Positions 31,898 through 40,451 of a stretch of DNA of 64,000 bases are shown here, piece by piece; position 1 is the stretch's first letter; each line of letters opens with the position of its first letter. Below the pieces are notes generated by a model that was not told the DNA's origin, did no database searches, and saw only the letters and a program-made list of their open reading frames with translations. Origin of the DNA: Saccharopolyspora hirsuta. GTDB taxonomy: Bacteria; Actinomycetota; Actinomycetes; Mycobacteriales; Pseudonocardiaceae. The stretch lies in assembly GCF_008630535.1 (NCBI RefSeq), contig NZ_VWPH01000010.1:124001-188000 (forward strand), in the 5' to 3' direction. A program made the position numbers and the translations under genes.

Positions 31898-33387
31898 CAG
31901 TCCGCCCGCGTGCCCGGCAGGACCAGCAACCGCTCGCGCGGGTCGAAGGCGGCACCTTCGACGCCGGGCGCGTTGCCCTGGAAGACCCGCTCGTGCAGCA
32001 GCGGCACCGCCGCGCCGGTGCGCAGGACCTCCCGCTCCGCCAGGAGGATCTTCTGCCGCCGGACGGCCAGGTCGCCTTCCGCGGCGGCCTCGGTCAGCGC
32101 GGCGTCCACCGCGGGGTCGCAGAGCCCGGAGATGTTGAACCCGCCGTCGCAGGAGAAGTCGCTCTGCAGGTAGGCGACGGGGTCGCCGGAGTCCAGCACG
32201 GTGGCGCGCGACAGGACGAACGCGTCGAACTGCCCGCTCAGGGCGTCGGCCTCGATCTGCGAGTACTCGCGCACGACCAGCTCGACCTGGAACCCGGCGC
32301 GTTCCAGCTGCTGCTCCAGGATCGCGGCGACCTCGGGCAGCTCGGCCCGGTCGCTGAATGTCGCCAGCGTGATCTTGCGGCCCGCGGGGTCCACCGGCGG
32401 TGCCGGGGCGGCCGGTTCGGGGCGCTGGCCCGACCACGGCAGCGCCGGTCCGAGCAGGCCCCGGGCCAGATCGGCCTGGCCCTCGTAGGGCCCGCCCACC
32501 AGGGGCTGGCGGTCCACCGCCTCCCGCACCGCCGAGCGCAGTCCGGGGTCGCCGAGCACCGACCCCGGCCGGGTGTTGAGGTACAGGGTGTTGGTCCGCG
32601 GCATCGGCACCGCCCGGACGGTGTTCGGGTCCAGCAGTCCGGCCTGCGAGGCCGGGATCGCCTCGACCACGTCGGCGTCGCCGGTGCGCAGCGCGGCGGT
32701 GCGCGCGGTGCCGTCCGGCACGAAGTGCACGTCGAGCCCGCTGGCCTGCGCCTTGCCGTCCCAGTACCCGTCGTACCGGTCCAGGCGGGCGCCGTCAGCA
32801 CCGCGCAGCTCGGTCAGCACGAACGGCCCGCTGCCCGCCCGGGTCGGGTCGGGGAGGCCGTCCGGGCCGTAGGCGCTGGACGCCAGGATGCTCAGCTGCG
32901 GGCTGGACAACCGTTGCGGCACCAGGGGATCCGGCTCCGCGGTCCGCACCGCCACCCGGTCCGGGCCGTCCGCGCGGACCTGCATGTCGACCCCGTCGAG
33001 GATGCGCGGCTTGGGCCGCGCCCGGGTCGCGCGGCCCAGCGAGTCCACCACCACCTCGGCGGTCAGCGGCGACCCGTCGTGGAACACGACCCCGGGCCGG
33101 AGCTGGAAGCTCCACTCGAACTCGTCCCGCCGTTCCCACGACACCGCCAGCCCGGGCAACGGCCCGCCCTCCGGGTCGAGGTTGATCAGCGTCTCGGCGA
33201 TCCCGAGCCGGGAGAGCTTGAACGCGTCGTCGGTGAACGGGTTGAGCGCGGCGCGCGGCGGCAGCAGCATCACCACGCTCAGCCGACCATCCTCAGTGGA
33301 CTGACCGGCAGCCCCGAAGCAGCCCGCCACGAGCGGGACGGCGGACATGGCGGCGACCAGGCGGAGCCACCGGCGCAACCTGAGCAT
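31897..33387 (-). CDS. SBP5-type extracellular solute-binding lipoprotein
   Basis: 496-residue substrate-binding protein of the peptide/nickel/opine family. It has a lipoprotein signal with lipobox LVAGC (Cys23) and the SBP5 features PGLAVSWERRDEFEWSFQL and RPGVVFHDGSPLTAEVVVDS, with a C-terminal lobe containing LQSDFSCDGGFNISGLCDP. The Cys pair in that last segment is unusual and might be a disulfide. ATG 33387 follows GGGAGG. It is the first gene of the ABC operon; a CATAAT -10 and a Zur-like half-site lie upstream. The ligand may be a peptide, or a metal or metallophore given the His-rich neighbour. Confidence 0.88.
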   Translation of the reverse strand: MLRLRRWLRLVAAMSAVPLVAGCFGAAGQSTEDGRLSVVMLLPPRAALNPFTDDAFKLSRLGIAETLINLDPEGGPLPGLAVSWERRDEFEWSFQLRPGVVFHDGSPLTAEVVVDSLGRATRARPKPRILDGVDMQVRADGPDRVAVRTAEPDPLVPQRLSSPQLSILASSAYGPDGLPDPTRAGSGPFVLTELRGADGARLDRYDGYWDGKAQASGLDVHFVPDGTARTAALRTGDADVVEAIPASQAGLLDPNTVRAVPMPRTNTLYLNTRPGSVLGDPGLRSAVREAVDRQPLVGGPYEGQADLARGLLGPALPWSGQRPEPAAPAPPVDPAGRKITLATFSDRAELPEVAAILEQQLERAGFQVELVVREYSQIEADALSGQFDAFVLSRATVLDSGDPVAYLQSDFSCDGGFNISGLCDPAVDAALTEAAAEGDLAVRRQKILLAEREVLRTGAAVPLLHERVFQGNAPGVEGAAFDPRERLLVLPGTRAD

Positions 33388-33413
33388 GGAACCTCCCAGC
33401 ACGACCAGCATCG

Positions 33414-33452
33414 AATGAAAACGATAACCGATTGCACTAAGTGCCCATTATG
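33414..33452 (-). promoter_or_regulatory. promoter of the ABC operon with Zur-like half-site
   Basis: On the minus strand a CATAAT -10 lies at 33447-33452, about 60 bp from the start codon. Downstream of the expected start point, 33414-33433 reads AATGAAAACGATAACCGATT on the plus strand. Its first 12 bases equal one half of the actinobacterial Zur box (AATGAAAACGATTTTCATT type) while the second half is degenerate. Zinc control is possible but not secure. Confidence 0.35.
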
Positions 33453-33802
33453 CGCACAACGCGTAGTGGCCGCTGCGCAGTCGGTGAGTCCGCCGCGGGG
33501 CGAGCTACCGCTGATTCCCTTGCGCTGCACCGAGTTCCGCGAGCTTGGCGCGGACGGCGGACGGACCGGCGAGCAGGACGGAAAAGTCGTTTGCGGCGCC
33601 GGGTGAGTCCGTGTCACCGTGGCGCTGGCAGCTGTCACCGGCGAGGAGAGGACGACCTTGGCGTTCGTGGTCAACGGCATGGCTCCGACCTGTGCTTCCG
33701 CATCTGGCGCGGAGCGCGTTCTGATCTGACGCCAGGAGGCGTCGCACCGGCTGAACGGGCCGGTGATTCCACGCGCCCGCTGCCGATGTCGAAGCACCGC
33801 GC

Positions 33803-33822
33803 GGTGGTTCCGCGGAACCACC
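33803..33822. promoter_or_regulatory. 20-bp perfect palindrome upstream of the DHA2 exporter
   Basis: GGTGGTTCCG followed by its exact complement, 53 bp before the exporter start codon. A perfect palindrome in this position is the usual operator of a TetR-type repressor, but no regulator gene is adjacent, so control would be in trans. Confidence 0.5.
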
Positions 33823-33874
33823 TGGCCTGGTCCGCGTGGCGCCGCTGCGCGCCACCCGCTTCGACGGAGTACGC

Positions 33875-35389
33875 ATGTCGTCTGCTTCCACGAACACGTC
33901 AACCACGCCCGCACCCCGGGCAGGCCTGCGCGAATGGCTCGGGCTGGCCGTGCTGAGCCTGCCCACCCTGCTGGTCGCGCTGGACATGAGCGTGCTGTAC
34001 CTGGCGCTCCCCCACCTGGCCGCGGATCTGGACGCCACCAGCGTCGAACTGCTGTGGGTGACCGACAGCTACAGCTTCGCGATCGCCGGTTTCCTGCTCA
34101 CCGCGGGAAACCTGGGCGACCGGATCGGTCACCGCCGCTTGCTGCTGATCGGCGCCGCGGGCTTCGGCGCCACCTCGGTGCTGGCCGCCTTCTCCGCGCA
34201 CGCCGGAGCGCTCATCGCCGCGCGGGCTCTCCAAGGGGCGGTCGCCTCGACCCTGATGCCCACCACGTTGGCCCTGATCAGCAAGATGTTCCGCGATCCC
34301 CGGCAGCGCACGATCGCCGTCGCCGGGTGGTCGAGCACCTTCATGGCGGGCATCGCCGTCGGCCCGGTCGCCGGCGGCGCGCTGCTGGAGGTGTTCTGGT
34401 GGGGCTCGGTGTTCCTGCCCGCGGTGCCGGTGATGGCACTGCTGCTGGTGACCGGCCCGGTGCTGCTGCCCGAGCAGCGCGCCGCCGCGGCCGGCCGGCT
34501 CGACCTGATCAGCGTCGGGCTCTCGCTGGCCACCGTCCTGCCTCCGGTCTACGCCCTCAAGGAGCTGACCAGGGGCGGCGACGTCGCGACCTCGGTGCTC
34601 GCCCTGCTGGCCGGGCTGCTCGCCGGGGCGGTGTTCGCGCGGCGGCAGCTGAGGTCGGCGGACCCGCTGTTCGACCTCCGGCTGTTCGGCGACCGGTCCT
34701 TCCGCACCGCGCTGCTCGTCCTGCTGCTCGCAGCGGCGACCACGAGCGGCATCACGATGTTCGTCAGCCAGCACCTGCAGATGGCGGTCGGGCTCTCGCC
34801 GCTGAACGCCGCGCTGTGGTTGCTGCCCGCGGCCGCAGCACTGGTCGCGAGTTCGATGCTGGCGCCCGCGGCTGCCCGGTGGGTCGGGCCTGGTTGCGTC
34901 GTCGGCGCGGGGTTGCTGGTGTCGGCGGCCGGGTTCGCGGTCCTGGCGCAGGTCGGTGGCGCAGCCCTGGTGGTGCTGGGCCTGACCATCGCCTACTTCG
35001 GCAGCGGGCCCGCCGACGTGCTCGGCACCGACCTGGCGATCTCGTCGGCCCCAGCGGAGAAAGCCGGGTCGGCGGCCTCGATGTCGGAGACCACGACCGA
35101 ACTCGGTGTCGCCGTCGGAACGGCGGGACTGGGCAGCCTCGGCGCGCTCACCTATCGCAGCGAGATGTCCGACGGCGTTCCGCCCGAGCTGGCCGAACGC
35201 GCTGGCGACACCATGGCGGGCGCGCTCACGACGGCCGAACACCTGCCGAGCGGCCTCGCAGCTGAGCTGCTCGCCCTCGCGCGCGAGGCGCACACCACCG
35301 GGTTGAACGCGGTCTCGACCGCGGCGGCCATCACCACGACCGTCCTGGCCGTTCTCGCCGTCGTGTTCCTGCGCCGCCGGGCGAACTAG
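33875..35389 (+). CDS. DHA2-family MFS drug exporter (14 TM)
   Basis: 504-residue multidrug exporter type. Helix 1 contains LPTLLVALDMSVLYLALPHL, where the membrane Asp is the DHA2 proton residue. Motif A is GNLGDRIGHRRLLLIG, and motif C-like glycine-rich AGIAVGPVAGGAL follows. About 14 hydrophobic segments are visible, matching QacA/EmrB proteins that export cationic drugs or antibiotics. ATG 33875 has GGAG upstream. It is a single gene, followed by a strong terminator shared with the pxp operon and preceded by a palindromic operator candidate. Confidence 0.88.
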   Translation: MSSASTNTSTTPAPRAGLREWLGLAVLSLPTLLVALDMSVLYLALPHLAADLDATSVELLWVTDSYSFAIAGFLLTAGNLGDRIGHRRLLLIGAAGFGATSVLAAFSAHAGALIAARALQGAVASTLMPTTLALISKMFRDPRQRTIAVAGWSSTFMAGIAVGPVAGGALLEVFWWGSVFLPAVPVMALLLVTGPVLLPEQRAAAAGRLDLISVGLSLATVLPPVYALKELTRGGDVATSVLALLAGLLAGAVFARRQLRSADPLFDLRLFGDRSFRTALLVLLLAAATTSGITMFVSQHLQMAVGLSPLNAALWLLPAAAALVASSMLAPAAARWVGPGCVVGAGLLVSAAGFAVLAQVGGAALVVLGLTIAYFGSGPADVLGTDLAISSAPAEKAGSAASMSETTTELGVAVGTAGLGSLGALTYRSEMSDGVPPELAERAGDTMAGALTTAEHLPSGLAAELLALAREAHTTGLNAVSTAAAITTTVLAVLAVVFLRRRAN

Positions 35390-35391
35390 CG

Positions 35392-35431
35392 GCGGGGGCG
35401 TCGCCGGGACCGTTTCCGGCGACGCCCCCGC
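35392..35431. terminator. strong bidirectional terminator
   Basis: GCGGGGGCGTCGCCGG (35392-35407) and its exact complement (35416-35431) form a 16-bp perfect stem with an 8-base loop, filling the 43-bp gap between the convergent DHA2 and RraA genes. Confidence 0.85.
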
Positions 35432-35432
35432 G

Positions 35433-36104
35433 TCAGTCCTCGATGACCAGGCCCTTCGCCTCCAGCTTGGCCGCGAGGCCGCTGACCTCGATGACGCTCT
35501 TGCCCGCCCGGTAGTCGGCGATGTAGGCGGCCTCCGCCGCCTCCCGCTCACCGGACTTGCGGATCGCCTCGGCCAGGTCCTCGCGGCGGACCACCACGAC
35601 GCCGTCCGCGTCACCGCGGACCACATCGCCGGGCCGGACGATCTCGCCGCCGATCAGCACCGGTTCGTTGAGCGGGCCGAGGGTCTCCTTGACCGTGCCC
35701 TTGATCGACACGCTGCGGGAGAACACCGGCAGGCCCAGCTTGCGCAGCTCCTGCGTGTCGCGGACCCCGGTGTCGGTGACCAGCCCGGCGATCCCCTTGG
35801 CCTGGCAGGCGTTGGCCAGCACGTCGCCGAACTGCCCGGCCTCGGTGTAGTCCCCCGCCGACACGACGAGCACGTCGCCGGGCCGGGCGTGGGCGATGGC
35901 GACCTGGAGCATCAGGTTGTCCCGCGGCGCGCAGGACACCGTGAACGCCGGTCCGCACAACGACATGTCCCGGTCGACCGGCTTGATCCGCGAGCTCAGC
36001 GCGCCGAGCCTGCCCTGCGCTTCGTGGATCGTCGCCGACGAGTACCGGCTCAGCTGCTCGACCAGCTCGGGGTCCGGGCGGTCGATCTTGGTGGTGACGC
36101 GCAT
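35433..36104 (-). CDS. RraA-family aldolase/oxaloacetate decarboxylase
   Basis: 223-residue RraA-fold protein. In catabolic operons these are class II 4-hydroxy-4-methyl-2-oxoglutarate / 4-carboxy-4-hydroxy-2-oxoadipate aldolases with oxaloacetate decarboxylase side activity. The active-site segment GLVTDTGVRDTQELRKLGLP (Arg and Asp) and the GEIVRPGDVVRGDADGVVVV strand are typical. The GGAG of AGGAGGAGC supports ATG 36104. As last gene of the pxp operon, directly after an aminotransferase, an aldol cleavage of a 4-hydroxy-2-oxo acid to pyruvate is likely. The RNase-E-inhibitor role of E. coli RraA is unlikely in this context. Confidence 0.85.
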   Translation of the reverse strand: MRVTTKIDRPDPELVEQLSRYSSATIHEAQGRLGALSSRIKPVDRDMSLCGPAFTVSCAPRDNLMLQVAIAHARPGDVLVVSAGDYTEAGQFGDVLANACQAKGIAGLVTDTGVRDTQELRKLGLPVFSRSVSIKGTVKETLGPLNEPVLIGGEIVRPGDVVRGDADGVVVVRREDLAEAIRKSGEREAAEAAYIADYRAGKSVIEVSGLAAKLEAKGLVIED

Positions 36105-36126
36105 GCTGCGCTCCTCCTTCTCGCGG

Positions 36127-37335
36127 TCAGGACAGTTCGGCGCAGGCCCGGGCGACGCGCGCGGCGGCTTCCCGCAGGACCGCGTTCGAGGTGGCGAACG
36201 AGATCCGGAAGTGGCCCGGTGAGCCGTAGGCCGCGCCGTGGATCACCGCGACCTGCTGGGACTCCAGCAGGTACCGGCAGAACTCCTCGTCGGTGCTGAT
36301 CTCCGCGCCCTGCGGGGTGCGCCTGCCGAGCAGCCCGGTGCAGTTGACGAACAGGTAGAAGCCGCCCTGCGGGGTGGTGCAGGAGATCCCGGGGACGCCG
36401 TCGAGCGCCCGCAGGAGCTCGTCGCGGCGGCCCCGGTAGGTCTCGACCATCTCGGCGATGAAGTCCTGCTTGCCGGTGAGCGCGGCGACCGCGGCCGCCT
36501 GGCTCACCGAGGACGGGCACGACGAGATCTGCGACTGCAGCTTGTTGATCGCCCCGATCAGGTCCGCAGGACCGGCACCGTAGCCGATGCGCCAACCGGT
36601 CATCGCATAGGTCTTGGAGACGCCGTTGGTGACCAGCACGCGGTCCTGCAGCCGCGGCTCCACGCCGACGAGGGTCGGCGCCAGCCCCGTCCCGTACCAG
36701 ATCTCGTCGTAGATCTCGTCGGTCAGCACCCGGACGTGCGGGTGGGCCAGCAGGACGTCGGCCAGCGACCGGAGCTCTGCCTCGGTGTAGGCGGCGCCGG
36801 TGGGGTTGCTCGGCGCGTTGAGGATCAGCCACCGCGTCCGCGCGGTGATCGCGGATTCCAGCTGCTGCGCGGTGAGCTTGAACCCGTTGTCCTCCCCGCA
36901 CTCCACCACGACCGGGGTGCCGTCGTTGGCCAGCACCATGTCCGGGTAGGACACCCAGTACGGCGCGGGCACGATCACCTCGTCCCCGGTGTCCACAGTG
37001 GCCATCAGCGCGAGGAAGATGACCTGCTTCGCCCCGCCGCCGACCGCGATCCGGGCGTGCGAGTAGTGCGCGCCGTGGCGCTGGGCGAGCTTCGCCGCGA
37101 TCGCCTCGCGCAGCTCGGGGGTGCCGTTGACCGGCGTGTACTTGGTCTCGCCGCGATCGATCGCCTCGATCGCGGCGAGCTTGATGTGCTCGGGGGTGTC
37201 GAAGTCCGGTTCGCCGACGGTCAGGTCCAGGATCTCGTGGCCGTCGGCCTTGAGCTCGCGCACCCGCTGGGCGGCTGCGGTGCTCGGCGAGGGTTGGATC
37301 CGGTCGACCCGCCGGGCGGTCGGTGTCGCGCTCAT
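36127..37335 (-). CDS. class I aminotransferase (AspC-like)
   Basis: 402-residue PLP enzyme of fold type I. ILDLTVGEPDFDTPEHIKLA near the start, LILNAPSNPTGAAY around the Asn that contacts PLP, VLTDEIYDEIWY (Asp), SKTYAMTGWRIGYGAG with the Schiff-base Lys, and a C-terminal Arg in GHFRISFATS that binds the substrate carboxylate are all present. ATG 37335. It belongs to the pxp operon, so it may transaminate glutamate or a substituted glutamate freed by PxpABC, giving a 2-oxo acid for the RraA-type aldolase. Confidence 0.92.
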   Translation of the reverse strand: MSATPTARRVDRIQPSPSTAAAQRVRELKADGHEILDLTVGEPDFDTPEHIKLAAIEAIDRGETKYTPVNGTPELREAIAAKLAQRHGAHYSHARIAVGGGAKQVIFLALMATVDTGDEVIVPAPYWVSYPDMVLANDGTPVVVECGEDNGFKLTAQQLESAITARTRWLILNAPSNPTGAAYTEAELRSLADVLLAHPHVRVLTDEIYDEIWYGTGLAPTLVGVEPRLQDRVLVTNGVSKTYAMTGWRIGYGAGPADLIGAINKLQSQISSCPSSVSQAAAVAALTGKQDFIAEMVETYRGRRDELLRALDGVPGISCTTPQGGFYLFVNCTGLLGRRTPQGAEISTDEEFCRYLLESQQVAVIHGAAYGSPGHFRISFATSNAVLREAAARVARACAELS

Positions 37336-37349
37336 CCCTGCTCCCGGGT

Positions 37350-38093
37350 TCAGTCGGCGCGGCGCTCGAAGTTGAGCCCGCCGGGCACCTGGAAGGTCGG
37401 CAGGATCTCCACGTGCCCGATGTTGACGTGCCGCGGCGTGCCGATCGCGTACTCGATGGCGTCGGCGATGTCCTCCGGCTTGAGCGACTCGTAGCCGTCG
37501 TAGAAGCGGCGCTGCGCCTCCTCCATGTCGCCCAGCAGCCGCCCGAAGATCTCGGTCTCCACCCGGCCCGGGCAGATCTCGGTGACGCGGACCCGGCGGC
37601 CGTAGGCGTCGACGCGCAGCTGCCGCGACAGCGTGTGCACGGCGGACTTCGTCGCGTGGTACATGGTGTTGCCGCCGAAGTTGTAGATCGCGGCGATCGA
37701 GGAGATGTTCACGATGTGCCCGCGGTCGCGCTCGACCATGCCCGGCATGATCAGCCGCACCAGGTGCAGCACCGCCTGGATGTTCACCGCGATCTGCTCG
37801 TCGATGCCGAACTCGTCGGCGTCGAGGATGTTGCCGGACCGGGAGACCCCGGCGTTGTTCACCAGCACGTCGATCTCCAGCCCGTCCAGCGTCCGGGTCA
37901 GCGCGGCGGTGTCGGTGATGTCGACCGCGTGCGGCGTGCACCCGGTGCGCTCGGCCAGTTCGGCGAGCCGCTCGGCGTTGCGCGCCACCGCGTGGACCTG
38001 CAGGCCCTGCTTGGCCAGCCGCTCGACGACGACCGCGCCGATCCCGGTCGACGCGCCGGTGACCAGCGCAGTCCTGTAGTCGGAGAAGGGCAT
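37350..38093 (-). CDS. SDR oxidoreductase (YdfG-like)
   Basis: 247-residue classical short-chain dehydrogenase. TGASTGIGAVVVERLAKQGL binds NAD(P), NNAGVSRSG is present, and the catalytic Ser/Tyr/Lys lie in NISSIAAIYNFGG and MYHATKSAVH. The closest pattern is YdfG/serine 3-dehydrogenase, which oxidises 3-hydroxy acids. AGGAGCGAACGAAG precedes ATG 38093. It sits 14 bp upstream of the aminotransferase. It could oxidise or reduce a hydroxyl group of the imported compound before or after ring opening. Confidence 0.88.
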   Translation of the reverse strand: MPFSDYRTALVTGASTGIGAVVVERLAKQGLQVHAVARNAERLAELAERTGCTPHAVDITDTAALTRTLDGLEIDVLVNNAGVSRSGNILDADEFGIDEQIAVNIQAVLHLVRLIMPGMVERDRGHIVNISSIAAIYNFGGNTMYHATKSAVHTLSRQLRVDAYGRRVRVTEICPGRVETEIFGRLLGDMEEAQRRFYDGYESLKPEDIADAIEYAIGTPRHVNIGHVEILPTFQVPGGLNFERRAD

Positions 38094-38139
38094 CTTCGTT
38101 CGCTCCTAGAGAGTTCGTGGTGCTTTGCCGGTGTTCCGG

Positions 38140-39450
38140 CTACGCGTCCTGCAGCGGCAGGTGGGCCCGGTCGGTCACCCTGGAGACCGCGGCGAGCGTG
38201 CACAGGGCGGTGACCACCGCGTAGAACGCGGGCATGTAGGTGTTGCCGGTCTGTCCGATGAGGAAGGTCATCAGCAGCGGGGCGGTGCCGCCGAAGACGG
38301 CCGAGGAGATGTTGTAGCCCAGGCCGTAGGCGGAGTAGCGGACGCGGGTGGGGAACAGCTCCACCAGCAGGATGTGGATGACGCCGGTGTGCCCGGCGAA
38401 CACCACGGCCATGATGCTGGCGCCGAGCGCGGCCAGCCCCACGTTGCCGGTGCTGATCAGCGCGTAGCACGGGATCCCGGCGATCGCCATGGCCACCGCG
38501 GCGCCCGCGATCACCCGCTTGCGCCCGATGCGGTCCGACAGCGCGCCCATGAACGGGATCGCGACGGAGATCGCCACCAGGCTGGCCGCGGTGACCAGCA
38601 GCCCGTCGACGGTGCTGAACTTCAGCTCGGTGGACATGAAGGTGGGCATGTAGGCGAACAGCACGTAGTAGCCGGAACCGTTCATCAGCGGGATGAGCAG
38701 CGCCAACCACATCGCCCGGCGGTGCTCGGCGGAGGCGAAGGCCTCCTTGAGCGGGTTCTTCGACAGCCCGCCCTCCTCCTTGAGGCGGGTGAAGTTGGGC
38801 GTGTCGGTAATCTTGCGGCGGATGTAGATGCCGGTGATGCCCAGCGGGATGGCCAGCAGGAACGGGATGCGCCAGCCGAAGGACTCCATCCGCTCCGGGC
38901 CGAGGCCGCTGGTCATGGCCGCGGCGATCAGCGTGCCGGTCAGCAGCGAGAGGAAGGAGGCGATCTGCGCGTAGCTGGTGTAGAGGCCGCGCTTGCCCTC
39001 CGGGGCGTGCTCGGCGAGGAAGGTCATCGCGCCCGCGGCCTCACCGCCGACCGAGAAGCCCTGCAGGATCCGCATCAGGATCAGCAGGCACGGTGCCGCG
39101 ACGCCGATCGCTGCGTAGGTCGGCAGCATGCCGATGGCCGCGGTGGCGACGCTGATCAGCATGATGACGAACACCAGCATCCGCTGCCTGCCGATGCGGT
39201 CGCCGAGGTGGCCGCAGATGATGCCGCCCAGCGGCCGGAAGAAGAACGAGATCGCGTACCCCACGAACACCAGCAGCACCGCGTTCTGCGAGTCCGGGAA
39301 GAACACCAGGGCCAGCGTCCCGGCCATGAAGCCGAAGATGCCGTTGTCGTAGAGCTCGGCGAAGATCCCGACGCACCCGGCGAGGGTGATGCGCCGTGCG
39401 GTGCGGGCGTCGACCTGGTTGGGCACGGCCTTGGCGGCCACGGTTCTCAT
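38140..39450 (-). CDS. MHS-family MFS symporter
   Basis: 436-residue importer of the metabolite:H+ symporter family (ProP, ShiA, KgtP type). Recognised by GCVGIFAELYDNGIFGFMAG in helix 1, GGIICGHLGDRIGRQRML as motif A, LQGFSVGGEAAGAMTFLAEH in helix 4, and the second motif A GALSDRIGRKRV. ATG 39450 overlaps the pxpC stop (ATGA). Members carry dicarboxylates, proline/betaine or shikimate, so a zwitterionic or anionic pyroglutamate-like substrate suits this operon. Confidence 0.9.
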   Translation of the reverse strand: MRTVAAKAVPNQVDARTARRITLAGCVGIFAELYDNGIFGFMAGTLALVFFPDSQNAVLLVFVGYAISFFFRPLGGIICGHLGDRIGRQRMLVFVIMLISVATAAIGMLPTYAAIGVAAPCLLILMRILQGFSVGGEAAGAMTFLAEHAPEGKRGLYTSYAQIASFLSLLTGTLIAAAMTSGLGPERMESFGWRIPFLLAIPLGITGIYIRRKITDTPNFTRLKEEGGLSKNPLKEAFASAEHRRAMWLALLIPLMNGSGYYVLFAYMPTFMSTELKFSTVDGLLVTAASLVAISVAIPFMGALSDRIGRKRVIAGAAVAMAIAGIPCYALISTGNVGLAALGASIMAVVFAGHTGVIHILLVELFPTRVRYSAYGLGYNISSAVFGGTAPLLMTFLIGQTGNTYMPAFYAVVTALCTLAAVSRVTDRAHLPLQDA

Positions 39451-40451
39451 AGTGCCTCCGTTGCTGGGGCGGGCGTGGTGGTGGGGATGCGGAGCGCGTC
39501 GAACACCGTCGACACGCGCTTTCGGAGTGCGCGCAAGGTGTTGCGCTGAGCCCGGTAGGCGGCCACCGCTTCCTCGACGCTGCGCTTGCGGAACCGGACG
39601 CGCTGTCCGGGCCGCACCTGGCCGAGCGCCGAGAGCCCGGTGGCGGTGACCACGGCCAGCACCGGGTACCCGGCGGTGACCCCGCGGCCGCGGTGCAGCA
39701 CCAGCAGCTCCTCGCCCGCGGGCACTTCGACCGCGCCGACCGGGACGCCGCGCGAGAGCACCTCGCCGCGGGCCTCCCGCTGCGGCACGTCGCCGCGCAT
39801 GCGCAGGCCGATGTGGTTGCTCTGCGGGCTCACGGTGTACTCGGCGTCGAACAGCTTGGCCGCCGAGGCGCCGAACTCGGCGATGTCCGGGCCGTCGGTG
39901 ACGTCGATCGTCCACTCCTCCGGGAAGGGCGGGACCGGCACGCCGAGCCGGAACACCGGGTGGCGCAGGACCGGGTGGTCGATCGGTGCGATGCCGCGGC
40001 CGATCGCCAGTTCGTCCTCGTCGCGCAGCGACCGGCCGAACCCGAGGATGGTGTCCGGTGCGCAGCTGCCGAGCAGCGACGGTGCTTCGACCGAGCCGTG
40101 CAGCGCGAGGTAGACCCGCGCGCCCCGGCGGATGCCCGCGATGCGGACGGTCTCGCCAGCGCGGACCGCGGTGGGCTCCCACTGCGGGCGCGGGACACCG
40201 CCGACGGTGAGGTCGGCGGGCGCGCCGGTGACGGCGAGCAGGACGTCGGTGCTCGGCGTGCAGCTGAAGTCCAGCATCGCGACCTCCACCAGCGGGTCGC
40301 CCTCCCGGTTGCCGACCAGCACGTTGGCCGCGCGCGCCGAGAACTGGTCGAGCGCGCCGTTGACCGGCAGCCCGAACCGCGAACGCCCGAACCGGCCGAG
40401 GTCCTGCACCGCGGAGATGCCCGCCCGGTGGATCACGAGGTGGTCAGCCAT
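39447..40451 (-). CDS. pxpC: 5-oxoprolinase subunit C (biotin-dependent carboxyltransferase fold)
   Basis: 334-residue subunit of the ATP-dependent PxpABC 5-oxoprolinase, which opens 5-oxoproline to glutamate. Typical stretches: AGISAVQDLGRFGRSRFGLP at the N-terminus with the GALDQFSARAANVLVGN follow-on, APSLLGSCAPDTILGFGRS, and SNHIGLRMRGDVPQREARGE. ATG 40451 lies within the last codons of pxpB (8-bp overlap), and the stop overlaps the transporter start. Formerly called allophanate hydrolase subunit 2-like (KipA family); the pxpA and pxpB neighbours settle the assignment. Confidence 0.9.
   Translation of the reverse strand: MADHLVIHRAGISAVQDLGRFGRSRFGLPVNGALDQFSARAANVLVGNREGDPLVEVAMLDFSCTPSTDVLLAVTGAPADLTVGGVPRPQWEPTAVRAGETVRIAGIRRGARVYLALHGSVEAPSLLGSCAPDTILGFGRSLRDEDELAIGRGIAPIDHPVLRHPVFRLGVPVPPFPEEWTIDVTDGPDIAEFGASAAKLFDAEYTVSPQSNHIGLRMRGDVPQREARGEVLSRGVPVGAVEVPAGEELLVLHRGRGVTAGYPVLAVVTATGLSALGQVRPGQRVRFRKRSVEEAVAAYRAQRNTLRALRKRVSTVFDALRIPTTTPAPATEAL

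Larger units (their letters stand above)
33388..33874. other. 487-bp gap between the ABC operon and the DHA2 exporter
   Basis: No frame here has a convincing protein: the translations are rich in Arg/Trp/Cys and lack any family motif. It contains the minus-strand ABC promoter at its left end, a 20-bp palindrome near its right end, and between them (about 33500-33780) sequence in which I see nothing definite. Some short peptide-like runs (for example near 33520-33605) could be decayed coding DNA. Confidence 0.5.

Noticed and set aside
33441-33956. Plus-strand frame in the gap before the DHA2 exporter
   Set aside because: Arg/Trp/Cys-rich translation without motif that runs into the exporter gene in a different frame; no start signal.
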